Positions 25,714-34,065 of a stretch of DNA of 64,000 nt are shown in pieces (position 1 is the first letter of the stretch; each line of letters starts with the position of its first letter). A program made the position numbers and the translations under genes. This stretch comes from an uncultured Oscillospiraceae bacterium. Its GTDB lineage: Bacteria; Bacillota_A; Clostridia; Oscillospirales; Oscillospiraceae. The notes below the pieces were generated by a model. It saw only the letters and a program-made list of their open reading frames with translations. It was not told where the DNA came from and did not search any database. Location of the stretch: NCBI GenBank assembly GCA_910579155.1, contig CAJTTS010000005.1, positions 1 through 64,000 of the forward strand, given 5' to 3'.

Positions 25714-27297
25714 ATGTGTTCCATCATGGGCTATTGCAGCGGCAAAGTTGACGTGGCTGCGTTTCAAAAAGGATTCGACCGGACGATCTCCCGGGGCCCC
25801 GACGACAGCCGGATCGTGGACACCGGCCGGGGCTTGCTGGGCTTCCACCGGCTGGCCATCATGGGGCTGACCCCGTCGGGGATGCAGCCCTTTGAGCTGG
25901 ACGGCAGCTATGCGGTGTGCAACGGAGAGCTGTACGGTTTTCAGAAGCAGCGGGCCGGGCTGGAGGCCAAGGGGTATACCTTTGAGAGCGACTCGGACTG
26001 TGAGATTCTGCTCCCCCTGTACCGGGAATACGGGGTGGACATGTTCAATCTGCTGGACGCGGAGTTTGCCTGCGTCCTGTACGACGGGCGGACGGGGGAG
26101 TTTATCGCCGCACGGGACCCCATCGGCATCCGTCCGCTGTACTATGGGTACGATGGGGACGGGGCCGTTGTCTTCGCCAGCGAGCCCAAGAACCTGGTGG
26201 GGCTGGTGGGGAAGATCATGCCCTTCCCGCCGGGGCACTATTATAAAGACGGCGAATTTGTCCCCTACTGCCGGATTGACCGGGTGGACGAGGTGTGCCG
26301 GGACGACCTGGACACCGTGTGCGGTCACATCCACGACAAACTGACGGCGGGTGTGGAGAAGCGGCTGGTGGCCGATGCCAAGGTGGGTTTCCTGCTGTCC
26401 GGCGGGCTGGACTCTTCCCTGGTGTGCGCCATCGCCGCCAGAAAGAGCAAGGCGCCCATCCGCACCTTCGCCATCGGTATGAGCGAGGATGCCATCGACC
26501 TGAAATACGCCCGCCAGGTGGCGGACTACATCGGCAGCGACCACACCGAGGTGTACATGACCCCGGCGGATGTCATCGCCGCCCTGGAGCCGGTGATCCA
26601 TTTGCTGGGCACCTTCGACATCACCACCGTCCGGGCGTCCATTGGAATGTACCTGGTGTGCAAGGCCATCCACGAGCGCACCGATGTGCGGGTGCTGCTC
26701 ACCGGGGAGATCTCCGACGAGTTGTTCGGCTACAAGTACACCGACTTCGCCCCCGGCGGCGCGGCCTTCCAGGCGGAGGCGGAGAAGCGACTGCGGGAGC
26801 TGCACATGTACGACGTGCTCCGGGCGGACCGGTGCATTTCGGTGAACTCCCTGGAGGCCCGGGTGCCCTTCGGCGACCTGGACTTTGTACGTTATGTTAT
26901 GAGTGTGGACCCGGAGAAAAAGCTGAACCGGTACGGCAAAGGTAAGTACCTGCTGCGAAAAGCCTTTGAGCAGGGGGATTATCTGCCGGAGGAGATTTTG
27001 TGGCGGGAGAAGGCGGCTTTTTCCGACGCGGTGGGCCACTCCATGGTGGACTACTTGAAGGAGTACGCCGAGAAGCGGTACACGGAAGAGGAGTTTGAAA
27101 CGGGGCGCGGGAAGTATAACCACGCCCGGCCCTTTACCAAGGAGTCGCTGCTATACCGGGACATTTTCGAGCGGTATTATCCCGGCCAAGGGGAGATGAT
27201 CGCCGGTTTCTGGATGCCAAACAGAGCCTGGGAGGGCTGCGACGTGAACGACCCATCGGCCCGGGTGCTGTCCAACTACGGGGCCAGCGGGACGTGA
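25714..27297 (+). CDS. asnB: Asparagine synthetase (glutamine-hydrolysing)
   Basis: 527 residues. Cys2 follows the initiator Met, as required for the N-terminal nucleophile of the class II glutaminase domain; RGPDDS, LGFHRLAI and CNGELYGF follow as expected. The synthetase domain has the PP-loop SGGLDSS at 229-235 that binds ATP, and TGEISDELFGY. Converts aspartate and glutamine to asparagine and glutamate in the cytosol. Divergent from glnA, so the two nitrogen genes share an intergenic control region. Followed by a strong terminator. Confidence 0.95.
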   Translation: MCSIMGYCSGKVDVAAFQKGFDRTISRGPDDSRIVDTGRGLLGFHRLAIMGLTPSGMQPFELDGSYAVCNGELYGFQKQRAGLEAKGYTFESDSDCEILLPLYREYGVDMFNLLDAEFACVLYDGRTGEFIAARDPIGIRPLYYGYDGDGAVVFASEPKNLVGLVGKIMPFPPGHYYKDGEFVPYCRIDRVDEVCRDDLDTVCGHIHDKLTAGVEKRLVADAKVGFLLSGGLDSSLVCAIAARKSKAPIRTFAIGMSEDAIDLKYARQVADYIGSDHTEVYMTPADVIAALEPVIHLLGTFDITTVRASIGMYLVCKAIHERTDVRVLLTGEISDELFGYKYTDFAPGGAAFQAEAEKRLRELHMYDVLRADRCISVNSLEARVPFGDLDFVRYVMSVDPEKKLNRYGKGKYLLRKAFEQGDYLPEEILWREKAAFSDAVGHSMVDYLKEYAEKRYTEEEFETGRGKYNHARPFTKESLLYRDIFERYYPGQGEMIAGFWMPNRAWEGCDVNDPSARVLSNYGASGT

Positions 27298-27363
27298 ACA
27301 GATCCCAATTTCCCGGGAAAACCGAAGATAACGGAAGAATCCGCCCGCGGCGGGCGGGGAAAG

Positions 27364-27404
27364 GGGAGCGCCGGGATTGCCCGGCGCTCCCTTCGCGTTT
27401 TTTG
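27364..27404 (+). terminator. Terminator after asnB
   Basis: 12-bp perfect GC-rich stem (27364-27375 with 27380-27391), ATTG loop, then TTCGCGTTTTTT. Confidence 0.9.
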
Positions 27405-27487
27405 GGGGGATAGGATACCAAACGCCCGCCGTCCGTGGTATAATAGCGCCGTAACACAAAACTGTTCCGATCAGGGAGGGAGTGCGC

Positions 27488-28501
27488 ATGGATTTCCTGG
27501 AGACTACTGCCGTTTTGATCCCAGCGCTGACGGGGGTCCCTGTGACCCTGTACAGTGGAGACCGGCTGGTGCTGGACCAGTTCCAGCGGCGGTTTTGTTT
27601 CTCGTCTGACCGGCAGAGGCTCTATACCGCCGCAGGGTTGGAGGCGTTTCTGGCGGGTGGGGCGGAGGAGCTGGTCTATGACCTGACGGAGCCCCTGGGC
27701 ACCCGCCTGACTGCGTTCCGGGCCGGAGGACGCTGGGCGCTGCTGGGTCCATATGTGGCGGAGGGGTGGAACGGCGGGGCCGCCCTGGCTTACCCCAGCG
27801 ATTATGGGGACAGCTCCGTGGTCAACCGGCGGTACGCCGTCGAGGATCGGTTCATCGAGGCCGTCAGCCTGGGAGACCTGGTGGCGGCCCTCCAGGTGCT
27901 GAAGGAGATGGCGGAGGTGATCGCGGACCTGCGGTTTATGTCGGACGACTTCCGGGATTATCTGGCGGGGGCGGCCATCTTGCGGACGCTGGTGCGGATG
28001 GGAGCGAAGCGGGCGGGGCTCAGCCCAGTGCTCATCGACTCCATCAGCCAGGAGTACGCCCAGAAAATGCAGCACGCCGTTTCCAAGGAGGAGGTGAACA
28101 GCCTGATGGGACGGGTGACGGAGCGCTTCTGCGCAGAGGTGTGGGAGCTGCGCCGGGTAAACTATTCCCCATGCGTCAGGCTGGCCATGGATTACATGGG
28201 GGCCAACTTGAGCCGGCAACTGACCGTGGCGGAGATCGCCCGTGCGGCGGGGGTGGATCGGCACCGGCTCACCAAGGCCTTCGGCCGGGAGACCGGAACG
28301 ACGGTGAAGCGGTATCTGGTCCAGAGGCGCTGCGACATCGCCGCCGGACTGCTGAAGGACAGCGGGGCCAGCGTCCAGGACGTCGCCGCCTATGTGGGCT
28401 ACCCGGACAGCAACTATTTTTCCAAGGTGTTCAAGGCCTATGCGGGGTGCTCGCCCCAGGACTATCGGAACCGCCGGTGGAGGGCCGGTCCGTCCCACTG
28501 A
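27488..28501 (+). CDS. AraC-family transcriptional regulator
   Basis: 337 residues. The last 100 or so residues form the two-helix-turn-helix AraC domain (LTVAEIARAAGVDRHRLTKA, then SVQDVAAYVGYPDSNYFSKV and AGCSPQDYRN). The N-terminal 230 residues are not a recognisable cupin and may be a sensing domain of a YSIRK/XylS-like Clostridial type. ATG 27488 is preferred over the GTG two codons upstream because GGGAGGGAG is ideally spaced to it. A TATAAT at 27439-27444 is a candidate -10 box without a good -35. Target unknown; it lies between asnB and the uronide cluster and has its own terminator. Confidence 0.85.
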   Translation: MDFLETTAVLIPALTGVPVTLYSGDRLVLDQFQRRFCFSSDRQRLYTAAGLEAFLAGGAEELVYDLTEPLGTRLTAFRAGGRWALLGPYVAEGWNGGAALAYPSDYGDSSVVNRRYAVEDRFIEAVSLGDLVAALQVLKEMAEVIADLRFMSDDFRDYLAGAAILRTLVRMGAKRAGLSPVLIDSISQEYAQKMQHAVSKEEVNSLMGRVTERFCAEVWELRRVNYSPCVRLAMDYMGANLSRQLTVAEIARAAGVDRHRLTKAFGRETGTTVKRYLVQRRCDIAAGLLKDSGASVQDVAAYVGYPDSNYFSKVFKAYAGCSPQDYRNRRWRAGPSH

Positions 28502-28533
28502 TTTTTCTAATATAACAGTTGTTTTTTCTAATC

Positions 28534-28571
28534 GGCGCCCGTTTTTTCTAACGGACGCCCTTCTTTTTTTG
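28534..28571 (+). terminator. Terminator after the first AraC gene
   Basis: 10-bp stem with one mismatch (28534-28543 with 28550-28559), TTTTCT loop, followed by a 7-T run at 28564-28570. Confidence 0.8.
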
Positions 28572-28625
28572 TTAAAATTCAGTCAGACAGGTCAAAGCCC
28601 ACCGGATACGAGCGGGATGAGTAGC

Positions 28626-28664
28626 GAGGATTTGCAAGATTTTTGAGAGAATAAACCAGGAAAC
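28626..28664 (+). promoter_or_regulatory. Candidate AraC operator, copy 1
   Basis: A block starting GAGGATTTGCAAGATTTT recurs, in the same orientation and about 29 of 39 positions identical, before the GH88 gene at 29658-29696; 15 consecutive bases (GATTTGCAAGATTTT) are exact. It precedes a TTGACA box at 28686 that has no good -10 partner, consistent with an activator-dependent promoter. Confidence 0.55.
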
Positions 28665-28747
28665 GGAGAATCCATTTTGGTAAACTTGACACAAACGAGC
28701 AAAGATTGTGTTTAAAACTATGGTGGAAATGTAAGAAGAGGTCTGCT

Positions 28748-29629
28748 ATGTTGATTTATGATTCCTGTCAGTCGGCCATCCAAGCCTGCCTGGACACCAA
28801 AACCTTTGCCATCGCGCGGCTGTTCAGCGAGGAGAAGACCATGCAGATTCATATACACGACTGCTATGAGGTCTATTTTTCCATCGCCGGGGGAAAGCAG
28901 TTCCTCATTGACAACCGGGTGTATGAGGTGGCATCCGGGGACGTTTTTTTCATCAACCAGTTTGAGAGCCACTACCTGTCCAAAATCGACCAGACCAACC
29001 ACGTGCGGGTGGTGCTCTCCATCCACCCGGACTACCTGAGGAGCTTTTCCTCCGAGCAGACCGATTTGAACCACTGCTTTACCTACCGGGACCCGATCCT
29101 GGGCCACAAGGTCAATCTGAGCGAAGAGGAGCGCAAGCGCTTCATGTACTTCATCCACAAGCTGTCCGAAAAGAGGGAATTCGGGCAGGACCTGCTGGAC
29201 CAGGCGGTCTTTCTGGAGCTGATGACCTTTTTGAACTATGCGTTCATCTCCCGGTGCGCCAAGATCCCTCACTCTTCCAGGAAAGAGGCCCGTGGACTGT
29301 CCAGCTCCCACCACACGCGCATTGACGAGATCCTGGCCTACATTGACCAGCATCTGGTGGAGGACATCAATATTCCCATGTTGGCCTCCCACTTTTACCT
29401 CAATAGCTCCTACCTGTGCAAGATTTTCAAGGACAGCACCGGCACCACCATCAACCGGTACATCACCGCGAAGCGCATCTCCCGAGCCAAGGTGCTGCTG
29501 TCGGAGGGCCGGTCGGTGGCGGAGACCTGCGCCCTGTGCGGCTTCGGCGACTACAGCAATTTTTTGAAGGCCTTCACGAAAACGGTAGGCGTCTCGCCCA
29601 AAAAATACGCCGCCTATTCCCGGTACTGA
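28748..29629 (+). CDS. AraC-family regulator with cupin sensor, likely activator of the uronide cluster
   Basis: 293 residues. The N-terminal part is a small-ligand cupin (IHIHDCYEVYFSIAGGKQF, then YEVASGDVFFINQFESHYL) and residues about 190-290 are the AraC DNA-binding domain (INIPMLASHFYLNSSYLCKI, RSVAETCALCGFGDYSNFL). ATG 28748 follows AAGAAGAGG. It lies directly upstream of, and in the same direction as, the GH88-transporter-dhuD-dhuI genes. A repeat found before both this gene and the GH88 gene fits autoregulation plus activation of the cluster by a sugar ligand (inference). Confidence 0.88.
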   Translation: MLIYDSCQSAIQACLDTKTFAIARLFSEEKTMQIHIHDCYEVYFSIAGGKQFLIDNRVYEVASGDVFFINQFESHYLSKIDQTNHVRVVLSIHPDYLRSFSSEQTDLNHCFTYRDPILGHKVNLSEEERKRFMYFIHKLSEKREFGQDLLDQAVFLELMTFLNYAFISRCAKIPHSSRKEARGLSSSHHTRIDEILAYIDQHLVEDINIPMLASHFYLNSSYLCKIFKDSTGTTINRYITAKRISRAKVLLSEGRSVAETCALCGFGDYSNFLKAFTKTVGVSPKKYAAYSRY

Positions 29630-29657
29630 AGGGCCTGCGGTTTCCAGTCAAAAAGAA

Positions 29658-29696
29658 GAAGATTTGCAAGATTTTGGCGAGGATATGACGAGAAAC
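29658..29696 (+). promoter_or_regulatory. Candidate AraC operator, copy 2
   Basis: Second copy of the direct repeat at 28626-28664, about 95 bp before the GH88 start codon. Two perfect palindromes lie between it and the gene: TAATATGCACATATTA (29714-29729) and ATCATGGCCATGAT (29745-29758), the second a possible repressor or CRP-like site. Confidence 0.5.
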
Positions 29697-29792
29697 CAAA
29701 ACACGCCCTGTGCTAATATGCACATATTACACAAAGTGAATAAAATCATGGCCATGATATTTGTTTAATCTGCAAAACAGGGAGGACAAAAA

Positions 29793-30989
29793 ATGGACGG
29801 ACGTTCGAACCAAGAGTGGCTGGACAGCGTATACGACAAGCTTCTGGTCAAAATGAGGGCACAGTGCCAGAGAGTGGGGACCGACATCCCATACACCCCC
29901 GGCAAGGACGGGAAGTACCACGACATCACCGAGACGCAATGGGGGAGCAAGGATTCGCCCTATGGCGTGCGCTTCTGGACCAACGGCTTCTGGCCGGGGA
30001 TGCTCTGGCAGATGTACCAGGCCACCGGGGACGAGGCGTATAAGGAGGCCGCCGTGGGCGTGGAGGACCGGCTGGCCGCGCTGCTGGACAACTCGGAAGA
30101 GGTGGACCACGATCTGGGCTTTTTGTTTCTGCTGTCCGCCGTGGCCGACTACCGTAAGACCGGGAGCCGGACAGCCCGCAGCCGCGGGCTTCAGGCGGCC
30201 AATCTTCTGGCCGCGCGCTATAACCTGGACGGGAAGTTCATCCGGGCCTGGCCCGACGGGATGGCCAAAATGACCGAGCACTTCGGAGGCGGCGATATCC
30301 GGGGCTGGATGATTATCGACTGCATGATGAATATCCCCCTGCTGTATTGGGCCTCTGAGGAGACCGGCGACCCCCGGTTCAAGAAGATTGCTGTCAACCA
30401 CGCCAAGACCGCCCAGCAGTACGTGGTCCGGCCCGACGGAAGCTGCAACCACATCGTGGCTTTTGATCCCGACACCGGCGAGTACCTGAACAATCCCGGC
30501 GGGCAGGGCTATGAATCGGGGTCCTCCTGGAGCCGGGGCCAGTCCTGGGCGTTGTACGGCTTCGCCCTGAGCTACCGCCATACCAAGGACGAATCCTTCC
30601 TCAACACCGCAAAGCAGTGCGCCCACTACTGCATCGCTAACATGGCGGTGAACGACTGGCTGCCCCTGGTGGACTACCGGGCCCCGGCGGAGCCGGTGAA
30701 GTACGACTCCACCGCCGCCATGTGTACCGTCTGCGGCCTGCTGGAAATCGCCCAACGCGTGGGCGAGCACGAGAAGCCGTTTTACATTGAGGCCGCTTAC
30801 CGTATCCTGTGGGCCTGCGACGCGAAGTTTGCCAACTGGGACCCGGAGCAGGACTCCATTCTGACCGGCGGCACCTTCTTCTACCACGATCCGGACGGCA
30901 CCAACACCGAGGTGCCCATCATCTACGCCGACTACTATTTCATCGAGGCCATTCTGCGCCTGAAGGGAAAGGATTTATTTGAGTGGTGA
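29793..30989 (+). CDS. ugl: Unsaturated glucuronyl hydrolase, GH88 family
   Basis: 398 residues without a signal peptide, so cytosolic. Hydrates and splits unsaturated uronic acid from the non-reducing end of disaccharides produced by polysaccharide lyases acting on glycosaminoglycans or related glycans. The two catalytic Asp positions of the family are visible: Asp107 in VDHDLGF and Asp176 in GWMIIDCMMN. The aromatic-rich alpha6/alpha6 barrel motifs FWTNGFWPGMLW and SSWSRGQSWALYGF are present. AGGGAGG lies upstream. Next come a transporter and two enzymes for the released unsaturated uronate, so substrate entry and downstream steps are encoded together. Confidence 0.93.
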   Translation: MDGRSNQEWLDSVYDKLLVKMRAQCQRVGTDIPYTPGKDGKYHDITETQWGSKDSPYGVRFWTNGFWPGMLWQMYQATGDEAYKEAAVGVEDRLAALLDNSEEVDHDLGFLFLLSAVADYRKTGSRTARSRGLQAANLLAARYNLDGKFIRAWPDGMAKMTEHFGGGDIRGWMIIDCMMNIPLLYWASEETGDPRFKKIAVNHAKTAQQYVVRPDGSCNHIVAFDPDTGEYLNNPGGQGYESGSSWSRGQSWALYGFALSYRHTKDESFLNTAKQCAHYCIANMAVNDWLPLVDYRAPAEPVKYDSTAAMCTVCGLLEIAQRVGEHEKPFYIEAAYRILWACDAKFANWDPEQDSILTGGTFFYHDPDGTNTEVPIIYADYYFIEAILRLKGKDLFEW

Positions 30990-31037
30990 CGTGAACGAAA
31001 ACGAAAGAAACAAATTAAAAAAAGTGGGGAGACGACT

Positions 31038-32395
31038 ATGGACGCGACCAGCTCTGTGAAATACCGTGTAGCGAAGCCCTGGCAGCTGTATCTTTTTTCG
31101 ATTCATGACCTGATCCTTATGTGCTTCCTGATGATAATGGGCGTTATCACCTATTTAGGAGCGGGCTACTACGGCCTTCTCGCCACCACGATGGCCATGA
31201 TTGCCACCGCGTCCCGCATTTTCGACGCCATCACCGATCCCATCATCGCCTTTATTGTGGAGCGGACAGACGGAAAATTCGGGCGGTACCGCCCGACGAT
31301 GATCCTTGGCTGGATCATCAGCGCCATTGCCGTACTGTGTATGTATTTCTTCTGCCTTGGCGCGAATGTGGTCCTCTTTATTCTGATCTACGCTGTGTAT
31401 GTCATTGGGTACAGCTTTATGATGACTGCGCAGGGCGGCGCGCGCGTGGCGTTCACCAATGAGCCTGTTCAGCGCAACCGGCTGGGCCTCTACGCGGCGT
31501 TGTTGATCTGGGCACCATGCAGGAGCTGTGCATCACCATGCTGGTGGTGAGCTTCATCATCCTGGTGATCACCGTGATCAGCATATGGGATCGTGACGTC
31601 CCGGAGAATTACCGCAGCTTGACCGAGGATAAGGTCACGCCGTCAGATATGTTCAAGGTCATGAAAAACAACCGCAACTTCCAAATGATCCTGGTCGCCT
31701 GCGCCTCAGACCGTATTGCACTGCAAAATGCCGGAAACACCAGCGTTATGATTGCTGTCTGGGGCATCATTGCCGGGAATTACGCATTCTATGGGACTTT
31801 GAGCCTGATTGTTTTCATTCCCAACATTTTTGTGTCGATTTTTGGCAACCAGGTTTCCATCAAGATGGGAAAACGGACAGCTATGAGCAGCTTCAGCATC
31901 GCCGCTGCGATAAGCACCGCCCTGATTATCGCCCTGTTTGTCCTGGGCGATCCAACCCAAATCGGCAAAACGCTCCCAATGACCGCGGCTTTCCTGGTGC
32001 TGTACTGCATTTTTCAGGCTTGCCGGACCGTGACCAACGGTCTGCGCATGCCCATGCTGGCTGACGTGGCGGACTACGAGATGAGTCGGAACGGCGGCAA
32101 GCAGATCGCCGGCGTGATCAGCGCGGCCTACTCCCTGGTGGACAAGACCATCGTGGCCTTCGCCACCACCATCGTGGGCTTCGCCTATGCGGGGATCGGC
32201 TATGTCACTTCCCTGCCCCAGATGGGCGATCCGGTTACGGACAGTCTGGTGACCGTTTCCATGGTGCTGTGGATGGGGCTTCCCATCGTGGGTTATATCC
32301 TGTCCATCATCGCGATGAAGTTCTATACCCTGGACAATGCCACCATGGAGGAGGTTCAGGCGAAGCTGTCCGCTATGAAAGCTGAGACCGAGTGA
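31038..32395 (+). pseudogene. GPH-family sugar transporter, frameshifted with internal deletion
   Basis: The first frame (31038-31550) covers TM1-4 of a glycoside-pentoside-hexuronide:cation symporter, with RIFDAITDPIIAFI and the GKFGRYRP loop. After TNEPVQRNRLGLY it goes out of register and stops at 31550. The rest (GTMQELCITMLVVSFIILV onward, to 32395) is in another frame and supplies the remaining TMs and the ADVADYEMSRNGG motif. Family members have 25-35 residues between those two points that are absent here, so a deletion of roughly 70-80 bp has shifted the frame near 31490-31517. Probable substrate is the unsaturated uronyl disaccharide (inference from context). An assembly error is the alternative. 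Confidence 0.8.
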
Positions 32396-32448
32396 TGTTC
32401 GGTTAAATTACAAGCGGTTCCCGGCAAAGAATTGGGAGGTAAACGCAA

Positions 32449-33249
32449 ATGGTAAATTTTAGTTTAGAGGGCAAAGTGGCGCTGGTCACCGGCGCGTCCT
32501 ACGGCATCGGCTTCGCCATTGCCAGCGCCATGGGCGAGGCGGGCGCGAAGATCGTGTTCAATGACCGTAAGCCCGAGCTCATTGAGAAGGGCGTAGCCGC
32601 TTATAAGGAGCTGGGCATCGACGCCCACGGCTACATCTGCGACGTTACCGACGAGGACGCCGTCCAGGCCATGGTGGCGCAGATCGAAAAGGAGGTCGGC
32701 GTCATCGACATCCTGGTGAACAACGCGGGCATCATCAAGCGCATCCCCATGCTGGAGATGTCCACCGCGGACTTCCGCCAGGTGGTTGACATCGATCTGA
32801 ACGGGCCGTTCATCGTGGCCAAGGCCGTGATCCCCGGCATGATAAAGAAGGGCGGCGGCAAGATCATCAACATCTGTTCCATGATGAGCGAGCTGGGCCG
32901 GGAGACGGTCAGCGCCTACGCCGCCGCCAAGGGAGGACTGAAGATGCTCACCAAGAACATTGCCAGCGAGTACGGCCAGTACAACATCCAGTGCAACGCC
33001 ATCGGCCCCGGCTACATCGCCACGCCTCAGACCGCTCCCCTCCGGGAGGTCCAGCCCGACGGTTCCAGGCACCCCTTCGACCAGTTCATCCTGGCCAAGA
33101 CCCCGGCTAACCGCTGGGGCGAGGCCAGCGACCTGGGCGGTCCGGCGGTGTTCCTGGCCTCTCCCGCCTCCGACTTCGTCAACGGCCATATCCTGTATGT
33201 GGATGGCGGCATCCTGGCCTACATCGGCAAGCAGCCCGCAGGGGAATAA
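32449..33249 (+). CDS. dhuD: Short-chain dehydrogenase, DhuD/KduD-like
   Basis: 266 residues, classical SDR: TGASYGIG (14-21) binds NAD(P), NNAG follows, and Tyr157/Lys161 (YAAAK) are catalytic. Close in character to gluconate 5-dehydrogenase and 2-deoxy-D-gluconate 3-dehydrogenase. In streptococcal hyaluronan catabolism the equivalent gene, next to a GH88 hydrolase and an RpiB-type isomerase, reduces 3-deoxy-D-glycero-2,5-hexodiulosonate to 2-keto-3-deoxygluconate. The identical neighbourhood here supports that role; the symbol is given by context, not by a proven orthology. Strong GGGAGG ribosome binding site. Confidence 0.8.
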   Translation: MVNFSLEGKVALVTGASYGIGFAIASAMGEAGAKIVFNDRKPELIEKGVAAYKELGIDAHGYICDVTDEDAVQAMVAQIEKEVGVIDILVNNAGIIKRIPMLEMSTADFRQVVDIDLNGPFIVAKAVIPGMIKKGGGKIINICSMMSELGRETVSAYAAAKGGLKMLTKNIASEYGQYNIQCNAIGPGYIATPQTAPLREVQPDGSRHPFDQFILAKTPANRWGEASDLGGPAVFLASPASDFVNGHILYVDGGILAYIGKQPAGE

Positions 33250-33287
33250 ACCATTTGCGGGCAACTGAATGATTGGAAGGGTCAACT

Positions 33288-33923
33288 ATGAAAATCGCAC
33301 TCATCAACGAAAACAGCCAGGCGGCAAAGAACGGCGTTATCCTGGCGGCGCTGAAAAAAGTGGTGGAGCCCATGGGCCACACTGTAGACAACTACGGCAT
33401 GTACGCCGCCGACGACAAGGCCCAGCTCACCTACGTCCAGTGCGGCATTCTGGGTGCGCTGCTGCTGAACGGCGGCGCGGCGGACTATGTCATCACCGGC
33501 TGCGGCACCGGCGAGGGGGCCATGCTGGCTATGAACAGCTTCCCCGGCGTCATCTGCGGCCACGTGGAGGATCCGGTGGACGCCTACACCTTTGCCCACG
33601 TCAACGACGGCAACGCCGTGGCTATGCCCTTCGCCAAGGGCTTCGGCTGGGGCGGCGAGCTCAACCTGGAGTACGTGTTTGAAAAGCTGTTCGGCTTCGG
33701 TCACGGCCAGGGCTATCCCCCCGAGCGGCGGGAGCCGGAGATGCGCAATAAGGGCATTCTGGACGAGGTGCGGGCCAAGACCTACCGGCCCCTGCTGGAC
33801 GGCCTGAAGGACATCGACCAGGAGCTGGTCAAGGGCGCCGTGTCCGGCGAGCACTTCCAGGAGCTGTTCTTCGGCAATTGCAAGGACCAGGCCATCGCGG
33901 ACTATGTGAAGAGCCTGCTGTAA
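33288..33923 (+). CDS. dhuI: RpiB/LacA/LacB-family isomerase, DhuI-like
   Basis: 211 residues. N-terminal MKIALINENSQAAKN and the phosphate/anion-loop region GCGTGEGAMLAMN with Cys72 identify the RpiB fold. In streptococci a protein of this family (DhuI) isomerises 4-deoxy-L-threo-5-hexosulose-uronate, the ring-opened product of the GH88 reaction, to the substrate of DhuD. Its place as last gene of the GH88-transporter-SDR cluster fits. Start ATG 33288 is chosen over a TTG at 33273 because GGAAGGG is well placed before it. A terminator follows immediately. Confidence 0.8.
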   Translation: MKIALINENSQAAKNGVILAALKKVVEPMGHTVDNYGMYAADDKAQLTYVQCGILGALLLNGGAADYVITGCGTGEGAMLAMNSFPGVICGHVEDPVDAYTFAHVNDGNAVAMPFAKGFGWGGELNLEYVFEKLFGFGHGQGYPPERREPEMRNKGILDEVRAKTYRPLLDGLKDIDQELVKGAVSGEHFQELFFGNCKDQAIADYVKSLL

Positions 33924-33934
33924 AAACGCAAACG

Positions 33935-33967
33935 AAAGCCCTGATACTGGATGGTATCAGGGCTTTT
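33935..33967 (+). terminator. Terminator after the uronide cluster
   Basis: 14-bp stem AAAGCCCTGATACT.../...GTATCAGGGCTTTT with a short loop; the A and T runs make it usable in both directions. Confidence 0.85.
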
Positions 33968-34022
33968 GCGTGTATGCGGAAGAAGCAAGGAGATGGACAG
34001 ATCCGGGTAAAAGAACAGGAGA

Positions 34023-34059
34023 AACGGGCGGCTGCCTCCCGGCAGCCGCCCGTTTTTTT
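34023..34059 (-). terminator. Bidirectional terminator between dhuI and the helicase gene
   Basis: 11-bp GC-rich stem GGGCGGCTGCC/GGCAGCCGCCC with a TCCC loop, T-run on the plus side (34052-34058), and GTTTCTCC on the minus side just after the helicase stop. Confidence 0.7.
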
Positions 34060-34065
34060 GCGCCG

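Noticed and set aside
31517..32395. Second half of the GPH transporter as an independent gene starting at ATG 31517
   Set aside because: No ribosome binding site, and the protein would start in the middle of a transporter; a frameshifted single gene explains both parts.
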